From Megalobrama amblycephala (lineage: Eukaryota; Chordata; Actinopteri; Cypriniformes; Xenocyprididae), in the NCBI RefSeq assembly GCF_018812025.1, contig NC_063058.1, positions 16,888,797 through 16,952,796 on the forward strand: DNA of 64,000 nucleotides, given 5' to 3'. Shown in pieces: positions 24,880 to 37,015 of the stretch (its first letter is position 1; every line of letters begins with the position of its first letter). The translations under genes were made by a program, and so were the position numbers. Below the pieces are notes generated by a model. The model ran no database searches. It saw only the letters and a program-made list of their open reading frames with translations, and was not told the DNA's origin.

Positions 24880-25890
24880 GGTAGTGAATGGTTGAATGGT
24901 AGTGTAACTGTTGGTAGATATTAGGCTAAAATACGAGAAAGTGAGAAAAATGGCATTATATTTAAGCTGCTCTGAAAACATAGACAACGTATCATCTTGA
25001 GTGAAAATCTGGGGAAATTTTGACAAGCAAATTCAGATTCAGTGACATGTTGGCACTTTTATACTTGAAGATCTAATGATTTCAGAGCCACAAACCAACA
25101 GCAAAAATACTGTTTACTGTTTTTTCCATCTGGGAAAATTAAGCATTGAGGCATTAAACACCATTGATTCCTTATGCAGAATCTCATGAATGAAGTCTCG
25201 CTTGTCAGTAACATGCAGGGCAGCAAGCCATTTTACAGTGCTTGTACCCAACAAATGGCAGTCAAAAAGGGACACTGTAAATGTGTTTTCTGCATGTGCC
25301 GGAGGGTTTGGATGTGGGAAACATGTCACAATCACTTTAATGTCACCAATCCCTGCAGGATTTTACTGGTTTAAATGTTCAGAAATAGTCTAGGTTATGA
25401 CAAAAATGAATGCTATTTTCACTTAAACTATTTATAATAATGCTTTAGCAGTATCAGCTAAATCATAAAGAGTTTTCTAGTAAAAAAAACTAAATGTTAA
25501 ATGGTCTTTTTGTCTGGTGAGGAAAGTGACAGTGTGAATATATTACCCAGAAGGCCATTGTTTGGCCTCAACTGGTTGAAGTTATCGAACAAAAGACTGT
25601 GCAAGGGAAAGGGAGGTTACTAGTATGTTAGCTTCTGTGTTGCTGAAGTACTGTTTTCAGATGCCTTTAAATAGACTATTACTGATTGCCATTTGTCAGA
25701 TATCGAGTGCATATGCTTTCAGAAGTATATTATAATACTTACTGTCTCCTAACTGGGGCCGGTTGCATAAACTTTAAGTCTTACAAGTTAGTCATCACAT
25801 TTTTTCTTTAAGGCTGTTCATAACTGTTTTAAGTCAGTTACATAAAAACAGAGATTGGTCTAATTTGATACCAAAAAGTAAGTACAAGTA
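24880..25890. other. Unassigned spacer
   Basis: AT-rich unique sequence. Short frames of 66-73 codons near 25114-25393 overlap on both strands and look random. Confidence 0.4.
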
Positions 25891-25891
25891 C

Positions 25892-26384
25892 TTAAAGGGG
25901 TTGTTCAGCCAAAAATAAAAATGATTGTGTATACGAGTACCTTCTTTCAGATTAACACAATCTGAGATATATTTAAAAATATCCTGGCTCTTCCAAGCTT
26001 TACATACATATTACATATTTAAAACTTTAATGACAATAATAACTAGCTTTAGAAAAGTTGGAGGATTTCGACATAACAGAAGTCGACTTGCACAGTATAT
26101 GTATGGGCATCTGCCGGAAGCTAGTTATTTTAATTTTAAATATGGATATTTTTCTCACAAAAACCATCGCTTCGTTTCAGAAGGCCTTTGTTAACCCCTT
26201 GGAGCCGTATGGATTATATTTATAATGGATGGATGCTTTTTTGTAAAGCTTGGGAGAGCCAGGATATTTTTAAATATATCTCTGATTGTGTTCATCTAAA
26301 GAAGATTGTCATACACACCCTCATGGCTTGAGGGTGAGTAAATCATGGGATCATTTTCATTTTTGGGTGAACTATCCCTTTAAG
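25892..26384. mobile_element. Foldback MITE with TTAAAGGGGTTGTTCAGCCA end
   Basis: The left end TTAAAGGGGTTGTTCAGCCA and right end TTGGGTGAACTATCCCTTTAA are inverted repeats. A longer inner pair (TATTTAAAAATATCCTGGCT / AGCCAGGATATTTTTAAATA) shows the palindromic structure. Confidence 0.85.
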
Positions 26385-27600
26385 ACAGTCTTAACATAAT
26401 GACTCTATTTATGCAACTGGACCCAGATGTGGACCTTATTTTTGAGGATGGTACGATAACCTAAATGTGCCCTCCCCACTGTAAAACAGCAACAGACCCA
26501 CTTACGAAGAATGTTTGGTACGTTTGTAGTATCTATAGTTTCTGACAGGACTCGCGGTTGCCTCCATGCATCATCTAGCTAGTAAAAACTGTCACTTCTA
26601 GAACCAGCCTGTGCTCTGAAAAGCCAAGAATAAATAAAACATCCATCTAATGCATCTCCTCGCTGTCGTCAACACAAGATAATACACTTCTTACTATGTA
26701 CAAAATGTAGGAAGATCATACAAATAGAAGTGTTGTTTTTTTTTCTCTCAGTGAGATTGTCGCATGCCACTTTTGGTAGTGGTTTCTGGTTGAAATAGCC
26801 TCTTTCTGATTCCCTCAAACTAAACTACTAGTGACACCTTTATACAGAATTTGCTTGTATGCCTCATGAATTTCGTCAAAGCTGAAATGTGACTGTAAAC
26901 CTGTGCAAAATGTTGCATGATGAGAAGGAAAGTGATGCATAAATTTATCTTTAACATTTTGTTACATAGTTCTGAGTTTCATCCATGCAGACGCATGTTT
27001 CACGTTGTAAAGCTTTCTGCGAGTCACTTTTTTTTACACTCCCATCGGATATATTTGGTCGCACAGACATTATATATCACTAAAACAAACAAGCTCGCCT
27101 TGTGGAACAAATCCTTGTCATGATCCTGTCTAACTTTAGGTCATCGGACCACGACAGTGACCTCATAAAGACTAGATTAGCATTGTGTTTTACGGCTAAT
27201 TAACCCCAAGCCTACATCTTTAGGCTGGATCTACACACGTGAAATGAGGCTGACGTTAACAACGCTGTCATTAAAAAGCTTGTTTCTGTTGCAGTTACTA
27301 CATGCTATATCACACATTTTTAACAGAGATTAGCATCTATATGCGTTTTACGTCAACATACACAGAAAGTGTGACTGAAGAGGATTAGATTGGATTTGTC
27401 CTATGAATATTCATTTTCATAAATGCTTGCTCATTAATATTCATGAATTCTTGCATGCCGGTTTTTCTCGACACCTGTTTAGATGGCTTTCTCATCTTTT
27501 CAGCAGTAGAGTCTGAGAGTTGAATTTCTGTTTTACTAACCATGTTATTGTTTAGTGATCATTTGTGATTAATCAGGACATTTTGCATTTCATCTACTTA
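26385..27600. promoter_or_regulatory. Candidate conserved non-coding elements
   Basis: Repeat-free DNA with clear homeodomain/Pou grammar at 27395-27450 (ATGAATATTCATTTTCAT, CATTAATATTCATGAATTC). The 26880-27180 portion looks similar. Enhancer function is inferred. Confidence 0.35.
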
Positions 27601-27927
27601 ACAAGAAAAAAGTGTGCTTGAGCTTGTGTGTGTTTGTGTATGTGTGTGTATATATATATACATAAACATAATTGTATGTATTTTGATCTAAGTAACTGTA
27701 AAGTAATAATAATGAATATAATTGAATATTGTTGTTTTTGTGCACTGGATTATTGTGTGTGTGTGTGTAAGCATGTAAATAGCCTTCAGATATGTTGTCA
27801 TAGTTCATCCCATTGTAACATTCGCAGTGCCTTTGTATTTAATCTGAAGGCAGCACTTACATGTATTTTGCTCATGCAGTGTGTCTTGCTTTCACCCCAG
27901 GGCCAAGCCTCACACTCTTCAAATATT

Positions 27928-27929
<2 letters not shown>

Positions 27930-27990
<61 letters not shown>
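27930..27990. repeat. (CA)n microsatellite
   Basis: About 30 CA units. A shorter GT tract lies at 27622-27650. Confidence 0.95.
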
Positions 27991-27995
<5 letters not shown>

Positions 27996-28243
27996 ACACG
28001 CACATACACACTCTGGCTTGTGCTGTAGCCCATGCTGCCCTTGATTCAGCTCCAAGCACCAAACACAAACACATAGTACACTCTCATAATGGTACAAAAA
28101 TATCCACATAGGTGCACACACTTACAGTCTCGCAAAGTATTCTGACCTTTAACCAGCTTTTGTATTGTGCTGAATTGCAGCTGCTACACCACAATTTAAT
28201 TTTCTTTTTTTTTTCAAAGCGTGGGATCTTAAAATAATTAAAA

Positions 28244-28956
28244 TAAGGGGTTAGTTCTCACAAAAATAAAAATTTTGTCATTAATTATTCACCCTCATGT
28301 CGTTCCACACCCGTAAGACCTTCGTTCATCTTCGGAACACAAATTAAGATATTTTTGATAAAATCTGATGGCTCAGTGAGGCCTGCATTGCCAGCAAGAT
28401 AATTAAAACATTTAGATGCCCAGAAAGCTACAAAAGACATATTTAAAACAGTTCAACTGTGGTTCAACCTTAATGTTATGAAGCGACAAGAATACTTTTT
28501 GTGCGCCAAAAAAACAAAATAATGACTTTATTCAACAATATCTAGTGATGGGTGATTTCAAAACACTGCTTCATGAAACTTCTTTTGTTTCGAATCAGTG
28601 GTTCGGAGCACATATCAAACTGCCAAAGTCACATGATTTCAGTAAACGAGGATTTGTTATGTCATAAGTGTTTCGAAATGTTCACGTGACTTGAGATAAA
28701 GTCGTTATTTTGTTTTTTTGCCGCACAAAAAGTATTCTCGTCGCTTCATAACATTAAGGTTGAACCGCTGTAGTCACATGAACTGTTTTAAATATGTCTT
28801 TAGTTCCTTTTTGGGCATTTGAAAGTGTTAATTATCTATGGAGGCCTATCTTAATTTGTGTTCTGAAGATGAACAAAGGTCTTGCAGGTGTGAAACAACA
28901 TGAGGGTGAGTAATTAATGACAGAATTTTCATTTTTGTGTGAACTAACCTTTTTAA
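28244..28956. mobile_element. Foldback MITE, 713 bp
   Basis: The ends GGGGTTAGTTCTCACAAAAA and the complementary TTTTTGTGTGAACTAACC pair. The arms also share CCTCATGTCGTTCCACACC / TGTGAAACAACATGAGGG and GCGACAAGAATACTTTTTGT / AAAAAGTATTCTCGTCGC. No transposase frame. Confidence 0.85.
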
Positions 28957-29389
28957 AAGCTTAATTGCATCATGTAGGAAAAATATTCACAGTAGACATA
29001 AAAATCTAAAATGCACTGTTTGCGTTAGTATTCAGTTTTTGTATGCATGTATTTCTACTAATGTCTAACACTCGATTTAAATTCATCTTTAAAAAAAACA
29101 AAACAAATTAACAATTAATGTTAAATGTAATCTTTAAATAAATATCCATTTTTATACTGTGCTGTGATGCCTAAATTCACTTAAATTAAAAAAAAACAAA
29201 TGATTTTAGTTTTTAGCGTTTTATTTTTTTTTACATTTTTTGACAAAATAGAATAAAATTTTAATATTAGACATTTTTCAGTTATTGGCCATAACATGAA
29301 AAAATAATTGGCATTATTATCAGCCACAATTATATATAATTCCTACACTACAATTAGTTCTTTCTTTTCTTTATATTTTTTGGTCACAC

Positions 29390-29650
29390 TTTACATTAGG
29401 TGTGTATAAATACTTATATATTAAAAAATGTTAAAAATGTTAAAAAATGTTAGGTACAATGTACTTATTGTGTTCATGACATGTTGTATTGAGGTGGGAT
29501 ATGGGTTCGGTTTAGTGGTATGGGTAGGTTAAAGGGTGAGTTCAGGGGTAAAGAAAGGGTAATTATACTAGTAATTATTACAGAAATTAATTTCAGATGT
29601 AATTACATACAGGTATTTATTTAAATACAAGTACAGCGTAAAAGCATGTA
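29390..29650. mobile_element. Probable MITE fragment with GGTCACACTTTACATTAGG end
   Basis: The sequence GGTCACACTTTACATTAGGTG and the GGTTTAGTGGTATGGGTAGG region resemble ends and bodies common in cyprinid repeats. A matching second terminus was not found. Confidence 0.35.
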
Positions 29651-29689
29651 TGTGCATAATGACTGCATTAATTTAAATGTTAATACAGT

Positions 29690-30360
29690 GATAAAAAAAA
29701 CAGTTAATATTAAGAGGGACCTGGAGACTCTTAATTCCGGACAGTTGTTTATTACAAAATATGCTCATCATCATCATTTCATCACTGCTGTTTCCAAATA
29801 TATTAAACCCATAAATTTTAATATCTTCCACAGTAATTTTCTAATGCCGCCAAAGGCTCTCACATGGGACATTCCACACACATAGATTAAGCCATTCTCG
29901 GTTTAAATAACCTGTCTCGACAGGAAATAGCATGCTCTTTTATCTAACTTTCTCTACCTATGTGGCCATGACTGTGCTCAGTTCAGCATATTCCAAAGGT
30001 CCTTTTACTTCCAGGTGAATATGTTCCTGATATATTACAAATGACCTTTTCATGCAGGCAATCCATAGAGAATCTGAAGGGAATCTGTTTTTCAAATGTG
30101 AGCAATAAGAAGAGAGCATCCGTAGCAAGCAGTGTGCCCTTTACAAGGTCTGATTGGCATACAGGTAAATATTTATAGAGTTATGCGTTTCTCCATTTGG
30201 CTTCCTGATCCGTGTGTTTGTGTTTTTTGCATATGGCTATGTCAGATTTGGTTGAGACGACATTCATTGCCTCTTCTATTATAGTATTATTTGATTTAAT
30301 TATCCTCTCACCTTTAGGATCCATAGCACCCGAAGACCTTAATTTACAAGTCAGGATGTT
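29690..30360. promoter_or_regulatory. Candidate conserved non-coding element
   Basis: A repeat-free stretch with TCTTAATTCCGG, ATAAATTTTAATATC and TGATTTAATTATCC motifs. No credible exon. Confidence 0.35.
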
Positions 30361-31040
30361 TTAATGTAGTCTTGAAGACTGTTCCACCCTAGTAAAACAT
30401 CTGCTCAGGTCCTGTTCCTGTGTCAGGAGTGCAGAATCATTCAAAAGTTCCAGGGAACAATGCTGCGTAACTCTAGATGACCCAGGGCTTATGGGCAGGC
30501 TGAGAGATTTTTGTGTTTTAACAGTAGGGTTGAATTTCAATTCCAGATTACTGCCAGACAGAGGTGGTAGGACAGGCACACCTTGGATTGCTGAAAAACA
30601 AGCTTAATCATCCCTTTCAAAGGAAATCCAAGAGCATGCACAGATGTGTCTTAGGAGTTTCGTCTTTACAACTTAAAAGACGTATTTTAAATGTATAAGT
30701 AAAATAAGAGTATAAGCTAAGGTGTCGCAGGTAAGTAATATAATGCCCACAAATCTTTTAATCTAAAATAAAATTGACAGTAGCGAGTCACAATATATCA
30801 GTATCATATCTGCTATTGGCTGATATTTGGGATTTTTTTTTTTTTTAATTGCCCATGCCCATTTCCACTATTTTTACTTTTAGGTTACTTTTGCATCATC
30901 TAATGCACACTTAATGTTAATTGTTGATAACGCTAATCATTTAAAACACTCTCAAATATAATCTTAAGCAAATCTCAAAATGAATATCCATTTTTTCATG
31001 CTGTACATTATAATGTTGTGGTGGTAAATTCACTTGTATA
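30361..31040. other. Unassigned spacer
   Basis: Mixed unique sequence; the 72-codon minus frame at 30361-30579 has no recognisable feature. A T run lies at 30832-30846. Confidence 0.35.
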
Positions 31041-31041
31041 T

Positions 31042-31740
31042 GGAAGAGGATTAGGGCCAAGCAATAAAAATAAATAAATAAAACCATCTCGAGATTAAAG
31101 TTGTTAAATTTTGAGAAAAAACTTGTTAAATTTTGAGAAAAAAGTCAAAATAAAATGTTGAGAATAAACTCGTTAAATTACGAGAAAAAAAATCGTTAAA
31201 TTTCGAGAAAAAAGTCGAGATAAAATGTTGAGAATAAAGTCATTAAATTACGAGAAAAAAGTCATTAAATTACGAGAACAAATTCGTTAAATTATGAGAA
31301 AAATGTCGTTAAATTTCGAGAAAAAAGTCGAGATAAAATGTTGAGAATAAACTCATTAAATTATGAGAAAAAAGTTGTTAAATTACGAGAACAAATTCAT
31401 TAAATTACGAGAACAAATTCATTAAAATATGAGAAAAAAAGTCGTTCAATTACCAGAACAAATTCGATAAATTATGAGAACAAATTCGTTAAATTACGAA
31501 AATTTGTTCTCGTAATTTAACGACTTTTTTCTCATAATTTAATGAGTTTATTCTCAACATTTTATCTCGACTTTTTTCTTGAAATTTAATACGTTTTTTC
31601 TCGTAATTTAATGAGTTTATTCTCAACATTTTATCTTGACCTTTTTCTAGAAATTTAACAAGTTTTTTCTCGAAATTTAACAACTTTAATCTCGAGATGG
31701 TTTTATTTTTTTTATCATTGCTTGGCCCTAATCCTCTTCC
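31042..31740. mobile_element. 700-bp foldback element with internal AAATTACGAGAAAAAAGTC repeats
   Basis: The outer arms GGAAGAGGATTAGGGCCAAG and its exact complement at 31721-31740 enclose minisatellite-like units (GTTAAATTWCGAGAAAAAAG) on one arm and their complement on the other. The whole element is a giant imperfect hairpin. Confidence 0.9.
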
Positions 31741-31785
31741 GTACTTGTAGCATTTAAAACAATTGATTTTAGTTTTTAATTACTG

Positions 31786-31816
<31 letters not shown>

Positions 31817-32066
31817 TTATCCGTCATAACATGAAAATATTTGGCTGACCTTTTTTTTTTCTTACATGGCCACGAATCAACAATTTAGCACATTTTACTA
31901 ATTCATTCCCTCGTTTTACTAAATCATGTTTAAATCAAAACAAGGGAACAAATAATTTCAACGTGGCCACTATTTAATAAAAAGAGGTAACAAATTAATA
32001 AATTTTTAATGAAGGTAATGAATTTTTGGGAACGAATTTTTAATTTGTGGTCACGATATATATACA

Positions 32067-32068
<2 letters not shown>

Positions 32069-32144
<76 letters not shown>

Positions 32145-32180
32145 TAATATATATATCCCCCCCCCCACACACACACACAC
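32069..32180. repeat. (TA)n, C-run and (CA)n compound microsatellite
   Basis: About 40 TA units, then a run of C and a CA tract. Confidence 0.95.
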
Positions 32181-32194
32181 GTGTCATGTGCGGG

Positions 32195-32820
32195 GCTTTA
32201 AGGAAGTTTGTTAAAAAGGTAGTTGCAAATTTTTTATTTCACAATTCTGACTTTTTTCTCATAATAGCGAATTATAAACACAATTATGAGAAATAAAGTC
32301 AGAATTGCGAGGTATAAACTAACAATTGCGTGTTATAATCTCACAATTGCGAAATATAAACTTAGTTATAAAGTCCAATTCTGAGGGGAAAAAAGACTGA
32401 GTTTTTCTCAGAATTGTGAGTTTATATCTTACAATTCTGACATTATAACTCGCAATTGCGAGTTTATATCCAACCTGATCTCACGACAATTCGTACATAT
32501 TTTATGAGGTGGCTAATTCGTATGAATTTGTACGTTTTTTGCTGAATCGTACGTATTTTACGAGTTGCCAAATTCGTATGAATTCGTACGAATGACTTAC
32601 CCCTAACCCCGCCCCTAAACCTACCCGTCACTAGGGTTTAGACAAATCGTACGAATTTATACGAATTAGCCACCTTGTAAAATACGGACGAATTGGTCGT
32701 GTCACACAATTCTGAGAAAAAAGTCAGAATTACGAAAAAACAGTCAGAATTGTGAGATAAAAAGTTGCAATTACCTTTTTTATTTTTTATTCAGTGGCGG
32801 AAACAAGCTTCCATAGGGCT
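32195..32820. mobile_element. Foldback MITE split by a second palindromic element
   Basis: Outer arms (GTAGTTGCAAATTTTTTATT... / ...AAAGTTGCAATTACCTTTTT and GCAAGCTTCC-type end) resemble the element at 18353-18691. An inner palindrome at about 32476-32705 has ACAATTCGTACATATTTTAT / complementary arms and TGGCTAATTCGTA motifs. Confidence 0.8.
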
Positions 32821-33179
32821 TTGCATAGGCAGAAAGATGGAAGGAAAAACAAAGGTAATGCGACTGGTTCAAGAATCAAACCAGCATTTCCATTAGAGCA
32901 CCACAGCTTGTGTTTCTTGATCATTGCATCACAGCACTAACATGCTCGTATATCTTGAATCAACACACTGACTTTTTGATTTCACATCCGGTACAGTATT
33001 GTCTGCATATTTCAATTAATGCAACTAAAAACTGCAAAATGCTAAAAGTGTGTTTATAACTTGTCTTACAATACTAATGTCATAATTTAGCTTTATAAGT
33101 CCTCACTAGCTTGATTTTTGTGTGAAAAATGTCCCAGGAACACGAAAAAATGACACAAATTAGCACCTAATACTTCTGT

Positions 33180-33960
33180 CATTAGTGACTCCAGCCAGAG
33201 CTTTGGAATTCCTTTGATGCTGTTCTTATGGTAAGGACTGTTTTGCTAATCTCTGTTTGAGGAAATCATGGTATTTGGGTCACAAATTATTCACTCACAT
33301 TAGTGATATAAACACCGTTAAACTGCACAAAGTTGTTAGCGTGGAACTCCCTTCTGATCTCCCGCTAACACGCAATCCTCACGCTCCTGCAGTGTTTTTG
33401 TTGAGGGATTTGTTTATGTCAAGACCGAAAACACGTGTTCGGGGCAATGCACTGCTGAGCCGCCAATAGTGTAAAGATAAAGTTACTTTCTAATGAGACT
33501 TGGGCCTGAAGTTTTGGCTCTAGCAGCGCAGCTCATTTCTTGTTGTTGTTGTTGCTGGTATTGTTAGCATAGCGTGTTTTGTTATCATGATCTGCTTATT
33601 CATGCTTTTTCTTCTTCTTTTTATCCTGGTCTGAGTGAGTGTTTAGGGTGTCGAGGGTTATTTGAGAGGAGTGTTGGGTCTTTGCCCTGTCCTACAGTTG
33701 CAGGTGGGGGGTTACAATACAATAGAGAAACAGTGCCATGCTGCCATCGCCATGACGGGCTCTGGCTCAGAGGACTGTGCTCTGGTCCAGAAAGACACCG
33801 CTTTCTGTCTGTCTCACTGACTGGGGTGTCCTGAGATGCTCCAAAAAGAGGAGTCAAGGGTGAGGTGTATAGACTAAGACCCCCTTTCCATCTGCTGAGT
33901 GTGTGTATTTGTATCTGAGTTGAGCTTTTGAGCGAATGTTTACATGTGTCCATAGTGACT
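33180..33960. promoter_or_regulatory. Candidate conserved non-coding element with an exon-like patch
   Basis: 33650-33830 is GC-balanced and repeat-free. A CCTGTCCTACAG acceptor-like site at 33687-33698 is followed on the plus strand by an open frame of about 40 codons ending TGA. No homology to Elp4 or another protein is evident. More likely regulatory than coding. Confidence 0.3.
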
Positions 33961-33981
33961 GAAACACAGCTTTTCCTAAAT

Positions 33982-34022
33982 GTATTATTATATTATATTA
34001 TATTATATTATATTATATTATT
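33982..34022. repeat. (TATTA)n microsatellite
   Basis: About eight units of TATTA. Confidence 0.9.
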
Positions 34023-34129
34023 TAAAAAATGCAGTGCTGACACCAAAATTAAATTACATCCGTGTTCCTCCATTCTTGTAAAGCACCAGCCGCCTGTGTG
34101 TGTGTGTTATTTAACAACTGTGCATATGT

Positions 34130-35040
34130 AAGTGTGTGTCATTCATCCTCAGTGTGTCTGGCCTGTTGTTTCTCCAGCTCTTTTTGCCAGCTGCTGTCAC
34201 TCATCTGTCCCGCCTGTTACAGCATTGACGCTCATCCCACAATCTGTTAAAACCTGGCCGGGGCCATTCAGCTTTCACTACTGTAATCAACTGTAGGATT
34301 TGTGAATGGAGAGGTAATATGATTAAACACATTTATAGGTACAAAATATTACCGAAATCCTTTCTCTGAAAATTCCACCACTTCGACATAATAAAATCAG
34401 CACAGAGAGGATGTCAGTGCTCAAGGTCACTGGCTTTCCCATGCAATCAGAACACAATGCTGTATTTAGATAAAGATTGTTTCCCAGACTGCATAGAGAT
34501 GCATTTTTTAATTTGACAGACTTGTGAATTAGGCCCTCATATATACTGTAGGCAGTATCTCAGTAGATCTTTGAGAGGGTGTTTGACTGAATTCAGCTCA
34601 TTCCTCCACTTTAGGTGAGCTGAAGTGTCACTTCACCTGCTGACTCGGAAGTGGTGGACCGAGAGGCCTCTCAATAAAGCTTAGCTGTGCTAGTTCATTC
34701 AGAGAGCAACCAGTAGCAGTATTTGGTCAGCAGAGCTTGTCTCTGCAAGTGGGCATCGAGAGGAGGGGTTTGGGGCTTCTGAGGATGTGTGAAGTGGCTA
34801 TTACTCTAAATTACAAGCTCCAGTATAAAGCACTGGCAGGCAAAGGATACACACACTCATACAAAGCAATGCTGAAGCATTATTGCTCAAGTACCAACAG
34901 CCACTTGTCTTTTCCCCTCTCAGACAGACTGATAACCCTTCTTTACACTTGCTGGAAAACACTATCTGGATTTACGCACAGGGCGTTTATTGGATTGCCT
35001 CCCACTAGACTAATAGCATTGTGATCATTATAAACCTTGT
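34130..35040. promoter_or_regulatory. Candidate conserved non-coding elements
   Basis: Two repeat-free islands (34140-34330 and 34560-35040) with CAGCTGCTGTCA, ACTGTAATCAACTG and CACTTCACCTG motifs. The 95-codon plus frame at 34737-35024 has no recognisable domain and no splice signals. Confidence 0.35.
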
Positions 35041-35567
35041 TCAGTGTAACGAGTCTGTTTTTCTATCCTTTCTTCTTTTATTTCATTCTTTCTCTCATTA
35101 TTTATCTTTTTTGAAGCATGCACAACAGTAGTCCTAATCCAGACGCTTTATACAAAGTGTGATATCATTATTATATTATATAAAGATGGTTTTAATAAAA
35201 TACATTTTTCAGATAAAAAAATTATATTGAACACACACAAACACACACACATATATATACACAGTCAAACCAAAATTTATTCAGACACAAATTCATTAAT
35301 TAATAGTAATAAAATATGACAAGATCTCAAAGTTAAACTGTGTCAGAAAAAAATAATCTTAATTATGTCAGATAACACTTAAGAAAACATGGTCATCTCG
35401 AAGTGTCTGAATAATTTTTGGTTCCAAATTTTTATCAATTTTACTGGTAGTCCAGAAGAATTTTTGGGTATAATATGTCAGTTTATTTTATTTTGCTATC
35501 CTCACTTACATAAATGAACTATAGTGTCCTGCACCCACTAGTGAAAATATATATATATATTAAAAAA

Positions 35568-35629
<62 letters not shown>

Positions 35630-36020
35630 TTATACATGTATTAATGTATTTATAAATATATTGATTATTTATATGATAAATAATTGCAATAAATATTCCA
35701 AATATACAGATTTTTAATACATAGTTTAAAAATAATATTTATATATATAAAAATATATATATTTTAAATGAAATATATATATTTATATATATAATACATT
35801 AATAAAATATATAAATTGATAAAGTAATAAATTATATAATAATTATATATTAATGAAATAATAAATATATTAAATAATAGTACATTTAAAATCATAATAT
35901 TTATATATTATGACTTATTATATATATTTATATTTAAATATTATTTATATATTTATATATTATTATTAATTATATATATTAATGAAGTAATAAATATATT
36001 AAATAAAAATAATAATAATA
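35041..36020. other. Very AT-rich spacer with AT and AAAT microsatellites
   Basis: AAAT units at 35562-35600 and TA units at 35600-35626, followed by dispersed ATATAT/TTAAT tracts to 36020. No gene. Confidence 0.6.
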
Positions 36021-36289
36021 ATAAAAAATAACAATAATCTCAGTAGTCTTGCGGACTACAGTACAGACTTTTGTTTGTACAGAACAGTTTGTTAACTGGT
36101 TGGTTTTACTTCTGGATTCTGTTTTTTTTTTTTTTTTTGTGGCTTTGTTTTTTCGCCTCGTTCCCTTTGTGTTTATCATTTCAAACACAGCTGCATTAAC
36201 TCTATTGTAGGGGTCTGCTGTGCAGAGACCCTTCAGAGAGATGCTTAGAGTAGAATTATAACAGAGCATGCATCTGCAGCCAACAACGG

Positions 36290-36630
36290 AGCGAAACATA
36301 ATTGTGTCCTGTCATATTTAAATGCTCCTCGACTGCGGAAAAGGGACAAAATATGTCCCTCTCTCCAGCTTTTCATTGGTCTTTTTGCCTCCTCACGTCT
36401 CATCCTCTCTCTCTTTCGGGAGAGATGCAGCTTTAGCCTCTAGACTTGTCAGAAACAGCCTGGCATTTGAGCGAACAGGCTTTGGCAGAATTCGGTAAGT
36501 GCCTGGGCTGAGATGGCGGGCAGCACAGCCATGGGCTAGAAGCACCTGGGTTTCCTTTGCTCCTCTTTAACCGCTTCATGCAAACAAGGCCTGTGCTTCA
36601 AACTAGAGCAAACCTCAGCCAGACACACTC
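36290..36630. promoter_or_regulatory. Candidate conserved non-coding element
   Basis: A GC-balanced island with CTTTTCATTGG, CCTGGCATTTGAG and GAATTCGGTAAGTGCC. The GGTAAGTG looks like a donor, but no exon frame leads into it with confidence. Confidence 0.35.
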
Positions 36631-36739
36631 GATTAGCACATAAACATCCTGCAAAATAACAGACATGCTTCACTACAGATGTATTATGCAATGATCTTAC
36701 AGCATTTTTCTTATTTAGTGGAAATTAATAGTTCTAGTT

Positions 36740-37015
36740 AAAGCTGCAGTCCATAACTTTTTTTGGTTAAAAATGATCCAGAATCAAGTACATAACCAGC
36801 CAGTGTTCAAAACTATCCCCTTACCTATAGCCCGATTCACAACAGTAAGCTTGTAATAATGTTTTATAATAAAATCGGTACTGGTAGGTTTTATGCAGGA
36901 AAGTGGGATCTGGAAATGTCACAAGCTGGATTTGAACTTGTGTTTCCTAAATGAGCAACACAGCTTACGGCCATGTGCACAAACCACTAAGCCACATCTC
37001 CAACCCTTAATGGCC
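36740..37015 (-). mobile_element. tRNA-derived SINE-like element
   Basis: On the minus strand a tRNA-like head has an A-box-like TGGCTTAGTGG (complement of 36985-36995) and a B-box-like AAGTTCAAATCC (complement of 36928-36939). A non-tRNA body follows, extending to about 36740 (TTAAAGCTGCAGTCCATAAC on the plus strand). The box mismatches argue against a functional tRNA. Confidence 0.6.

Noticed and set aside
36928..36995. Functional tRNA gene
   Set aside because: A and B box-like motifs exist, but no cloverleaf with a plausible anticodon arm and acceptor stem could be drawn; SINE-derived is more likely.
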